Positions 1 through 4,826 of a stretch of DNA of 5,132 nt are shown in pieces. Below the pieces are notes generated by a model, which did not search any database, was not told the origin of the DNA, and saw only the letters and a list, made by a program, of their open reading frames with translations. The position numbers and the translations under genes were made by a program. Source of the stretch: FEN-727 sp036508635 (lineage in GTDB: Bacteria > Actinomycetota > Geothermincolia > Fen-727 > Anoxymicrobiaceae); contig DATCGY010000070.1 in NCBI GenBank assembly GCA_036508635.1, positions 1 to 5,132 on the forward strand, read 5' to 3'. How positions within the stretch are numbered: the stretch's first letter is position 1; each line of letters starts with the position of its first letter.

Positions 1-619
1 TCAGGGCAACGTCAGGGGGAGCCGTCGCGTACCGCCGGTCGCTGATGGCCTTCTTCATGTCCACGACTGTCTTGCCATCGATAGGGGTGACCTTTCCCTT
101 CGGTATTTTCTTGAGGAGTTGCCCGAGAACCCTCTTGAACCCCGGCAGGAACCCTCCGACGCTGGCCGTCGCCACGAGCTTGAGGTTTGGCAGCCCCGAG
201 GCGATACCCACCAGACGACCCTCGAATATCGCATCCAGGGTCACCAGCCCCCGCGCGTTCGAGTCCGCGAGCTGGTACTCCATCTCCTCCGCGGAAAGGA
301 GCGGCGACACGCCCGACACCACGCAGCCCGCCCTCAGGGTGCCCAGCCAGGCAACGACGTATTCAGGGATGTTGGGCAGGTTGATGCCTACCACGTCCCC
401 CTTCTCGAATCCGTTCACGATGAGCATGTCGGCGAACCTGTTGGCGTAGATGTCGAGGTCCTTGAACGACACCTCGACACCGAGGAAGGCAAGCGCCGCC
501 TTGTCGGGGAACTTGGAGAAGATGGGTTTCACCGCGTCGACGTATGTCGTCTCCCACGCGGATGGATCGAGGTCCGTCAGGCCGGGATCGTACGACTTGG
601 TCCAGAATCGTTCGCTCAT
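1..619 (-). CDS. AMP-forming fatty-acid/acyl-CoA ligase, N-terminal part (cut by window start)
   Basis: This is the first 206 codons of an ANL-superfamily adenylating enzyme, probably a long- or medium-chain fatty-acid:CoA ligase. The family activates a carboxylate with ATP to an acyl-adenylate and then transfers it to CoA. The sequence shows the usual opening: FWTKSYDPG near residues 5-13, FPDKAALAF about 37-45, a VSFKDLDIYANRFA segment about 49-62, and GDVVGINLPNIPEYVVAWLG about 73-92 with LRAGCVVSGVSPLLSAEEMEYQL after it. These match the N-terminal subdomain of FadD-like ligases. The Gly/Thr-rich ATP loop, the A8 motif and the C-terminal lid all lie beyond the window, so substrate class cannot be read. 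The ATG at 619 is preceded by AAGGGGG at a 6-base spacing. The gene is separated from the upstream cluster by 179 bases and probably has its own promoter. The family is confident; the exact substrate is not. Confidence 0.93.
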   Translation of the reverse strand, partial: MSERFWTKSYDPGLTDLDPSAWETTYVDAVKPIFSKFPDKAALAFLGVEVSFKDLDIYANRFADMLIVNGFEKGDVVGINLPNIPEYVVAWLGTLRAGCVVSGVSPLLSAEEMEYQLADSNARGLVTLDAIFEGRLVGIASGLPNLKLVATASVGGFLPGFKRVLGQLLKKIPKGKVTPIDGKTVVDMKKAISDRRYATAPPDVAL

Positions 620-625
620 TGTTGG

Positions 626-632
626 CCCCCTT
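626..632 (-). promoter_or_regulatory. Ribosome binding site of the acyl-CoA ligase gene
   Basis: On the minus strand this reads AAGGGGG, one mismatch from a consensus Shine-Dalgarno core, 6 bases before the ATG at 619. It supports that start. Confidence 0.55.
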
Positions 633-683
633 GCCGCGTGTGCCACGAGACTGTCAGCCACACTGAAGATGTGGAACTCTCCA

Positions 684-692
684 AGAATAGCA
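684..692 (-). promoter_or_regulatory. Possible extended -10 promoter element for the acyl-CoA ligase gene
   Basis: The minus strand reads TGCTATTCT, an extended -10 form (TGn plus a hexamer matching TATAAT at 4 of 6). It would start transcription about 55-60 bases before the ATG. No good -35 hexamer is found 16-18 bases upstream, so this is a weak call. Confidence 0.2.
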
Positions 693-744
693 CGCACCGT
701 GGAACAAAGCGTAGTCTGACTGTGCGAAGGTCCAGGGTCTGGTC

Positions 745-756
745 ACTTATTGGACT
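745..756. promoter_or_regulatory. Shared intergenic motif, copy 1 (ACTTATTGGACT)
   Basis: This 12-base sequence matches 11 of 12 bases with ACTTATTAGACT, which lies on the minus strand just ahead of the TMEM175 gene (4587-4598). This copy is in the opposite orientation, about 126 bases upstream of the ligase start. A shared operator is possible, but the evidence is two copies only. Confidence 0.25.
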
Positions 757-798
757 CGGGAAGGCTCTCGTAGACGTCCTGAAGACGGGTTTAGTCGA

Positions 799-1386
799 TC
801 AAGGGTTCAGTTGTTCGCGTACCTCTTCGATATTGAGTGGATTCAGCGGCTTGCACAGGATCTCTTGCACGCGCAGCCTGGTCATCTCCTGCGAGGACGA
901 AGCCTGCATCACCAGGGCTGTATCGGAACCGCGGCCTGTTCCCGCTATAGCAATTACCTGCTCGCCGACCGATGCAAGGCCACCGTCGGTCGCCATCATC
1001 ACGATCTCAAAGCAGACTTTGACCCCCTGCGAGAAACAGCGCAGCAGGTTTGCCATCACCGTCGCGGTATTGTTGCCGTAGAGGCCGTCCGTGTGGAACA
1101 GCATGGTGCTGAAGTGCACATGGTGGCCGGCGTCACGTAACGTCTGGGCGAGCTCGGGTGGGAACGCGTTCACCTTGCGGATGAAGCCGAACTGGTGGGG
1201 GATAACGACAAGAGTGACCTTGTCTTCTTTGAAATACTCCATCGCGGCCCGGGCGGTCGCACCTGTAGTCGAGGCGATGATGAACTTACTGATTCCGAGC
1301 TCAGCCGACCTGGCCCTGACCAGCTCGAAGGTCTTCGTCGTGTTCTCCGGCGAGATAGTCTCAAAGTAAGTGATCTTGGATTCCAT
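799..1386 (-). CDS. Stand-alone pyruvate kinase C-terminal (alpha/beta) domain protein, COG1751/AF0103 type
   Basis: A 195-residue soluble protein resembling the pyruvate-kinase C-terminal domain family that stands alone, such as Archaeoglobus AF0103. No catalytic pyruvate kinase barrel is present, so it should not have kinase activity. In true pyruvate kinase this domain carries allosteric effector binding; the function of the stand-alone family is not established. Visible landmarks are MESKITYFETISPENTTKTF at the start, the strand-loop FIIASTTGATARAAMEYF at about 35-52 (the T-G-x-T-A pattern of the PK domain), VVIPHQFGF 60-68, the helix FPPELAQTLRDAG 75-87, GVKVCFEIVMMATDGG 121-136 and the glycine-rich AGTGRGSDTALVM 148-160. 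All agree with the family in order and length. The ATG lies 4 bases after the CDF stop codon, with a weak GTGAG nearby, so translation is probably coupled to the CDF gene. The reading frame stays open up to 1701, but that stretch overlaps the CDF gene and is not family-like. Confidence 0.88.
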   Translation of the reverse strand: MESKITYFETISPENTTKTFELVRARSAELGISKFIIASTTGATARAAMEYFKEDKVTLVVIPHQFGFIRKVNAFPPELAQTLRDAGHHVHFSTMLFHTDGLYGNNTATVMANLLRCFSQGVKVCFEIVMMATDGGLASVGEQVIAIAGTGRGSDTALVMQASSSQEMTRLRVQEILCKPLNPLNIEEVREQLNP

Positions 1387-1390
1387 CGTC

Positions 1391-2617
1391 TCACTGCCGG
1401 TTTTCCAGGAGGGACCCCAGGACCCCTTCCACCTGGTCCAGTGCCTCGAGATCGGGCCTGGATACGATATCCATCCCGTTGGCCTCCAGGACGTAATACG
1501 CTCCACCGGACGACGGGACGTCGCCCCGGACCAGCAGCCTGTCCGCGCCGTGCCTCGCGAGCACCACGGCGAGCGTGACGGCCCGGCCAGGGTCGCCCGC
1601 CGGGGTGGGATTCTCCAGGACGGATGTATCCTCGAGCGCTTTCTTGTCCGGATCGAGGACCATGAGCGCATAGGAGTCGGCCGAGCCGAGGTCCGCGGCA
1701 ATCGAAGTGCCGTCGGCCTCGAGCGGCACCGCGACGCTGAACTTGTCGCCCTCGTCGGGCACGAATTCGACCTCGACAGACTCCACGTTCTGAACCGCTT
1801 TCTTGATCGCGTCCCTGAGGCTGTCGGCGGAAGCCTCCGCGTCCCTCAGGTCGAAGGCCTCGGGGACGATCACCAGATGGAGAAAGCGGTAGCTGCCGGA
1901 GTTACGGCCGTCGACCCGCACCACGCGCCGGACACGAGGATCCGCCTGAGCCGCCTTGCGCGCTGCGTCCATGACGTCCTTCTCGATGGAGGCGTCGAGC
2001 AAGACCTTCAATGCCTGGAGGATGACCTGCCCTCCAGAATAGGCGAGGATGAGCACTATCACCAGCGCCATTATCGAGTCAACGTAGTGCACGCCCATGG
2101 CGTTCAACCCGACACCGAGGATCACCCCGGCACTCGCGATGGTGTCCGTCCAGGAGTGGTGGGAGTCCGCGAGGAGGCTGGGCGAGTTCTCCCTCTTCCC
2201 GATGAGCCCCTTGTACCACGCGAGCAGGCCGGTGATCACGACAACTACAGCCATCGTCGACATCGCGATCCACGGGTTGTCGATGGCGGTCTGTTTGGCC
2301 AGCAGCTTCGAGATCGATTCCCTCGCGAGCTCGTATGCGCTGAACAGGATGAGGACGCCGATGGCGACGGCCACCAGGTTCTCCAGCTTGTAGAGGCCCT
2401 CGGGGAAGTCCTTGGTATGTTTCTTGGAGAGCTTCAAGCCGATCATGACGGCGACAGCCGCGACTATGTCGACGCAAGTGTCTATTCCCTCGGCCAGCAC
2501 CGACACGCTGCCGGAGATGGTGGCCACGACGATCATCCCGGTCGCCATGAACACCGAGGCGATAGTGTCGATCCCCTCCGCTTTTTCTGCTGGCTCCATC
2601 CGCGATAAGAATTTCAT
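1391..2617 (-). CDS. CDF-family divalent cation efflux transporter with intact metal site, fused to a NifX-like domain
   Basis: A 408-residue cation diffusion facilitator, expected in the cytoplasmic membrane as a dimer exporting Zn2+, Fe2+, Mn2+ or a similar ion in exchange for protons. Six membrane segments can be placed at about 15-38, 42-64, 78-100, 116-137, 157-176 and 178-200. The transport site is complete: D46 and D50 in TM2 (DTCVD) and H154 and D158 in TM5 (HSWTD). This is the DD-HD arrangement of E. coli YiiP/FieF. The cytoplasmic ferredoxin-like domain follows (about 208-288, with GRNSGS and H247). Residues about 292-408 are extra for the family. They read as a NifX/NafY-type dinitrogenase FeMo-cofactor domain: FSVAVPLEADG, a GRAVTLAVVLARHGADRLLV segment at 344-363, and GMDIV near 381. 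The His of the usual PHFGRA motif is replaced by D309. The start ATG has AGGTG 5 bases upstream and lies 2 bases after the paralogue's stop. Ion specificity cannot be read. Confidence 0.93.
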   Translation of the reverse strand: MKFLSRMEPAEKAEGIDTIASVFMATGMIVVATISGSVSVLAEGIDTCVDIVAAVAVMIGLKLSKKHTKDFPEGLYKLENLVAVAIGVLILFSAYELARESISKLLAKQTAIDNPWIAMSTMAVVVVITGLLAWYKGLIGKRENSPSLLADSHHSWTDTIASAGVILGVGLNAMGVHYVDSIMALVIVLILAYSGGQVILQALKVLLDASIEKDVMDAARKAAQADPRVRRVVRVDGRNSGSYRFLHLVIVPEAFDLRDAEASADSLRDAIKKAVQNVESVEVEFVPDEGDKFSVAVPLEADGTSIAADLGSADSYALMVLDPDKKALEDTSVLENPTPAGDPGRAVTLAVVLARHGADRLLVRGDVPSSGGAYYVLEANGMDIVSRPDLEALDQVEGVLGSLLENRQ

Positions 2618-2619
2618 CG

Positions 2620-3894
2620 CTACACCTGTCCCGCCGCCGTCTTCGCGACGGCATCCCCGACTACCGGCACGCGAGCCCGGCTCTGCGCCAGCTTCACCAA
2701 CTCGGCCCCGGTGCTCTCGAGGTTGTTGAGCGAGGGCTCAACGGAGACGTCGATCCCGTATGCCTTCAAGGTCTGCAGGACATCCTGATCGGTTATGGCT
2801 TCTTTCAACAGGAGGACGTCGACCGAGTGCTTCCCCAGGAACACAGCGAGTTTTACACCTCGCCCGGCAGGCAGGCCGGCCGCGGGGTTGCTCACCACGT
2901 CCGGCTTCCCCGTGACCGTTCCACCGTCTACCTCGAGGAACCCTATCATCGGGGCCGACTCGAAGCCGGCGGCTATCGTGTTCCCGTCCGAGTTCAGGGG
3001 AGCTGCGGCGATGAACATGTTGTCGGGGGCGTTGAACTCTATGTCGGCGCGATCGACGTTGGGGAGGGCGGCCTTGATGCGGCGCTCGAGATCACTGGAG
3101 ACGTCGCCTGCCTGCTCGAGATCGTATGCCGCTGGCTCGACAACCAGGTGGAGGAAGATGAAGCTCCCGGAGTTCCTGCCGTCCACGCTGAGGACGTCTC
3201 TGATGCCCGGGTCCGCCTGCGCGATCTGCTTGACCTTTGCCAGGAGGTCACTGTCGACCGATGCGTCGAGCAAGACCTTCAGACCACCGAGTAAGATGTA
3301 GACCCCGATGACCGCCAGGAAACAGGCGACGAAGAGGCCGGCGATCGCGTCCACCCTGTGGTACCCCGCGATGTCGAGGGCCAGGGCCACTCCGATGATG
3401 ACGAGCGCGACCGCGTCCGCCAGCGAGAAGTACGAATCGGCCCGCAGGCTGGGGCAACCTTCCGCCTTGGCCACCCGCTGCTTGTAATAGAACATGAAAC
3501 CGGCCAGCAGGGCGGCCCCGAGGAAGAAGGGAAGCGCGTACTTGGGGTCGTTGGTGAACGTGTACGTCCCGCTCAGGTGCTTGATGGAGAGCCTCGCGAT
3601 TTCGTAGGCGAGAACGAGCACGATGACGCCCACCACGGTGGCGAAGATGTTCTCGATCTTGTAAAGCCCGTCAGAGAACGTCGAGGTATGCCGCCTGGAG
3701 AGCCTGATCCCGGCGATGATGAAAGCAGCCATCACTCCCCTGGACGCGGCCAAGATCCCGCCCGCCGTCATCACGATGCTATGGAGCGAGACGCCCCAGA
3801 CGATCAGGGAGGCGCCAAAGACCCCGGAGACGGCCGCGCTGATCGCCGCCGCCCTCTGGCTTCTCACCAATGTGTTCGTTGTCGTTTCGGCCAT
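2620..3894 (-). CDS. CDF-family paralogue with degenerate metal site, fused to a NifX-like domain
   Basis: A 424-residue paralogue of the next gene, colinear over the whole membrane region, the cytoplasmic CDF domain (LKVLLDAS, then QADP and VDGRNSGS, H249) and the C-terminal NifX-like domain (about 292-402, with GRGVKLAVFLGKHSVDVLLL at 345-364). The alignment is gap-free through TM1-TM6 with an offset of two residues. On this alignment the transport site is largely lost: D46 of the partner becomes L48, D50 becomes R52, H154 becomes F156, and only D160 (partner D158) remains. I checked these codons directly (TTG, AGG, TTC, GAC). It is therefore unlikely to transport a divalent metal by itself. 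Eukaryotic ZnT6, which pairs with ZnT5, is a precedent for a non-transporting CDF partner. A 20-residue tail (405-424) is absent from the paralogue. Start: ATG overlapping the upstream stop (TGATG), with AGGAGG 7 bases before it. The fold is sure; the role as a heterodimer partner is inference. Confidence 0.92.
   Translation of the reverse strand: MAETTTNTLVRSQRAAAISAAVSGVFGASLIVWGVSLHSIVMTAGGILAASRGVMAAFIIAGIRLSRRHTSTFSDGLYKIENIFATVVGVIVLVLAYEIARLSIKHLSGTYTFTNDPKYALPFFLGAALLAGFMFYYKQRVAKAEGCPSLRADSYFSLADAVALVIIGVALALDIAGYHRVDAIAGLFVACFLAVIGVYILLGGLKVLLDASVDSDLLAKVKQIAQADPGIRDVLSVDGRNSGSFIFLHLVVEPAAYDLEQAGDVSSDLERRIKAALPNVDRADIEFNAPDNMFIAAAPLNSDGNTIAAGFESAPMIGFLEVDGGTVTGKPDVVSNPAAGLPAGRGVKLAVFLGKHSVDVLLLKEAITDQDVLQTLKAYGIDVSVEPSLNNLESTGAELVKLAQSRARVPVVGDAVAKTAAGQV
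2623..2627 (-). promoter_or_regulatory. Ribosome binding site of the intact CDF gene
   Basis: The minus strand reads AGGTG, 5 bases before the ATG at 2617, overlapping the end of the upstream paralogue. It favours this ATG over the in-frame ATG six codons later, which has no comparable site. Confidence 0.45.
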
Positions 3895-4574
3895 CAGCTG
3901 GCCTCCTGCGTTTCGACGGCGAGCTCGCCCGGTTTCTTCTTCCTGAATACTAAGCGTTCGACCACTTGTATCACAAACAGGGTGAGCCAGAAGAATTGCG
4001 CGGCCGTTGCGTTGAAGAAGGCGATGCCGATCGAGATGATGAAAACGGCGGACATCCCCAGCGAGTTCCTGAGGTACTCGCCCACGTGACCCATGTCGAA
4101 TTCATCGTCAACCAGGCGGTGATCCTGCACGGCGTAGAAGGCCATGGCCCCCTGGAGGAGTCCCGCAAGCGCCAGCACGGACGCGTACAGTATCGTGGCG
4201 ACCGCTGTCTGGCCGAAAAGGCTCAGCAGCTCGGTCGGGTAGGGCATGAAGACGATGAGCAGCAGGTAGAACATGTTCAACCATATGAGTGTCCTGTCCA
4301 CCCGCCGTATGGCCGTGAAGAGCGCGTGGTGGGAGATCCAGAACATCGCAATGATGATGAAGCTGAGGGTGTACGAGAAAAAGTGAGGCCACAGTACCGC
4401 GAGCCCATGCGCGAGCTTGGAGTTTGTCACCGGTCCGTGGATCACCGGAACGGCTATCGAAACCACAAGCAGCGTGATGGCGACCGCGAAGACGCCGTCG
4501 CTCAGAGCGCTGACCCGCTCGACCGTAAATCCCATGAGGCCGGGCTTGGGCCGCTCTTTTCCTTCCTCGGTCAA
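3894..4574 (-). CDS. TMEM175/DUF1211-family potassium/cation channel protein
   Basis: A 226-residue membrane protein of the bacterial TMEM175 family (DUF1211), whose studied members form tetrameric K+-permeable channels with six helices per subunit. The signature is in TM1: R20-VSA-LSDG-VFAVAITLL, corresponding to RxxxFSDG with the Phe replaced by Leu at position 24. Further family marks are MFWISHHALF at about 77-86 in TM3 and LNMFYLLLIVFMPYPTELL at about 99-117 in TM4. Hydrophobic segments fit six helices (about 20-44, 58-78, 96-118, 122-148, 172-190, 192-210), and the tail after residue 210 is basic and then acidic. The start is taken as TTG at 4574: GGAG lies 8 bases upstream, an in-frame TAG lies five codons upstream, and the next candidate (ATG, residue 14) has no ribosome binding site. 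It is the first gene of the four-gene cluster. The family is well supported; ion selectivity is from the family, not from this sequence. Confidence 0.92.
   Translation of the reverse strand: MTEEGKERPKPGLMGFTVERVSALSDGVFAVAITLLVVSIAVPVIHGPVTNSKLAHGLAVLWPHFFSYTLSFIIIAMFWISHHALFTAIRRVDRTLIWLNMFYLLLIVFMPYPTELLSLFGQTAVATILYASVLALAGLLQGAMAFYAVQDHRLVDDEFDMGHVGEYLRNSLGMSAVFIISIGIAFFNATAAQFFWLTLFVIQVVERLVFRKKKPGELAVETQEAS
3902..3907 (-). promoter_or_regulatory. Strong ribosome binding site of the degenerate CDF gene
   Basis: A perfect AGGAGG on the minus strand, 7 bases before the ATG at 3894, inside the last codons of the TMEM175-family gene. With the 1-base TGATG stop/start overlap it suggests both coupled and independent initiation. 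Confidence 0.75.
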
Positions 4575-4582
4575 AACACTAT

Positions 4583-4586
4583 CTCC
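4583..4586 (-). promoter_or_regulatory. Ribosome binding site deciding a TTG start for the TMEM175-family gene
   Basis: GGAG on the minus strand, 8 bases before TTG at 4574. No ATG or GTG start lies at a suitable distance in frame, so this site is the reason for choosing TTG. Confidence 0.6.
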
Positions 4587-4603
4587 AGTCTAATAAGTGG
4601 ACT
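4587..4603. promoter_or_regulatory. Imperfect palindrome/shared motif copy 2 ahead of the TMEM175 operon
   Basis: AGTCTAATAAGTGGACT has inverted AGTC/GACT ends around a 9-base AT-rich centre and directly abuts the ribosome binding site. Its first 12 bases match, with one mismatch, the sequence at 745-756 in front of the acyl-CoA ligase gene, in the opposite orientation. A repressor bound here would cover the start of the transcript. Operator function is inference. Confidence 0.3.
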
Positions 4604-4617
4604 CCCGCGCCCGGTAC

Positions 4618-4623
4618 ATTCTA
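4618..4623 (-). promoter_or_regulatory. Possible -10 element of the operon promoter
   Basis: The minus strand reads TAGAAT, one mismatch from TATAAT. It would give a leader of roughly 35-40 bases containing the palindrome at 4587-4603 and the GGAG. It sits inside a small inverted repeat, CGGT...ACCG (4612-4627). The region 17 bases upstream is GCGCGC, so a normal -35 is lacking. Confidence 0.3.
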
Positions 4624-4692
4624 ACCGAGATTACCCAAACGCGCGCCCCGACATGCGGAGGGGCAAGTAGCCCGGAGAATGCATCCGAAGCC

Positions 4693-4826
4693 TTACTTCT
4701 GCCCGATGTTCCGGGCGAAATAGGCTACGCTGGCCGACAGGGCGGCCACCAGCCCGTCACCTTCGTAGTGATGGTCTTCGTTGGGCGGAGGGAGCCCGCT
4801 GCTGCGTGTGCGGCATCCGATTACGC
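4693..4826 (-). other. Coding-like remnant or C-terminal tail in a second frame
   Basis: Directly after the stop of the surface-protein fragment, a different frame stays open to a TAA at 4693. It encodes an acidic/polar part followed by a plausible amphipathic C-terminus, GLVAALSASVAYFARNIGQK. Most of its codons end in G or C, as in the real genes here. There is no convincing start codon or ribosome binding site. It could be the true end of the surface protein after a frameshift (a single missing base near 4830 would join the frames), the remnant of a decayed gene, or chance. I do not recognise the family; the C-terminus only loosely resembles that of cell-wall amidases. Confidence 0.25.

Larger units (their letters stand above)
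620..798 (-). other. Intergenic region and leader of the acyl-CoA ligase gene
   Basis: These 179 bases between the pyruvate-kinase-domain gene and the ligase gene contain no convincing gene. They hold the ligase ribosome binding site (626-632), a weak extended -10 candidate (684-692), and the motif ACTTATTGGACT on the plus strand (745-756), which recurs in front of the TMEM175 operon. Short self-complementary pieces exist (CCAG/CTGG around 731-742 on the minus strand), but none has the stem length and T-run of a clear intrinsic terminator. Confidence 0.6.
4575..4826 (-). other. Intergenic region between the surface-protein gene and the TMEM175 operon
   Basis: The 252 bases contain three things. 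The first is a coding-like stretch in a different frame next to the surface-protein gene (4693-4826, listed separately). The second is a weak hairpin, GCCCC/GGGGC with a 10-base loop (4645-4664), followed on the minus strand by only three Ts and so a poor terminator. The third is the candidate -10, palindrome and ribosome binding site of the operon (4583-4627). I see no RNA gene or repeat array. Confidence 0.5.

Noticed and set aside
119..1081. 320-codon open frame on the plus strand
   Set aside because: It runs antisense across the acyl-CoA ligase gene, an intergenic region and the pyruvate-kinase-domain gene, with no recognisable family features.
1387..1701. Longer N-terminus for the pyruvate-kinase-domain protein
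   Set aside because: The frame is open, but the extra 105 residues are Arg/Ser/Pro-rich out-of-frame CDF sequence. The family N-terminus (MESKITYF) begins exactly at the ATG at 1386.
1370..2608. 412-codon open frame on the plus strand opposite the intact CDF gene
   Set aside because: It mirrors the CDF gene almost end to end and has a His/Asp/Arg/Val-rich composition typical of antisense frames in GC-rich DNA. The minus-strand product has clear CDF motifs.
2620..3894. Degenerate CDF copy as a pseudogene
   Set aside because: The frame is full length with a strong ribosome binding site, all domains are intact, and the changes are concentrated at the metal ligands, which points to a retained, altered function.
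4645..4664. Intrinsic terminator after the surface-protein gene
   Set aside because: The hairpin has only a 5-bp stem and a 10-base loop, with three Ts after it. It is too weak to list as a terminator.
3358..4670. Long plus-strand open frames (243 and 234 codons) opposite the degenerate CDF and TMEM175-family genes
   Set aside because: They are shadows of two well-supported minus-strand membrane-protein genes, and their charged, low-hydrophobicity composition fits antisense reading.
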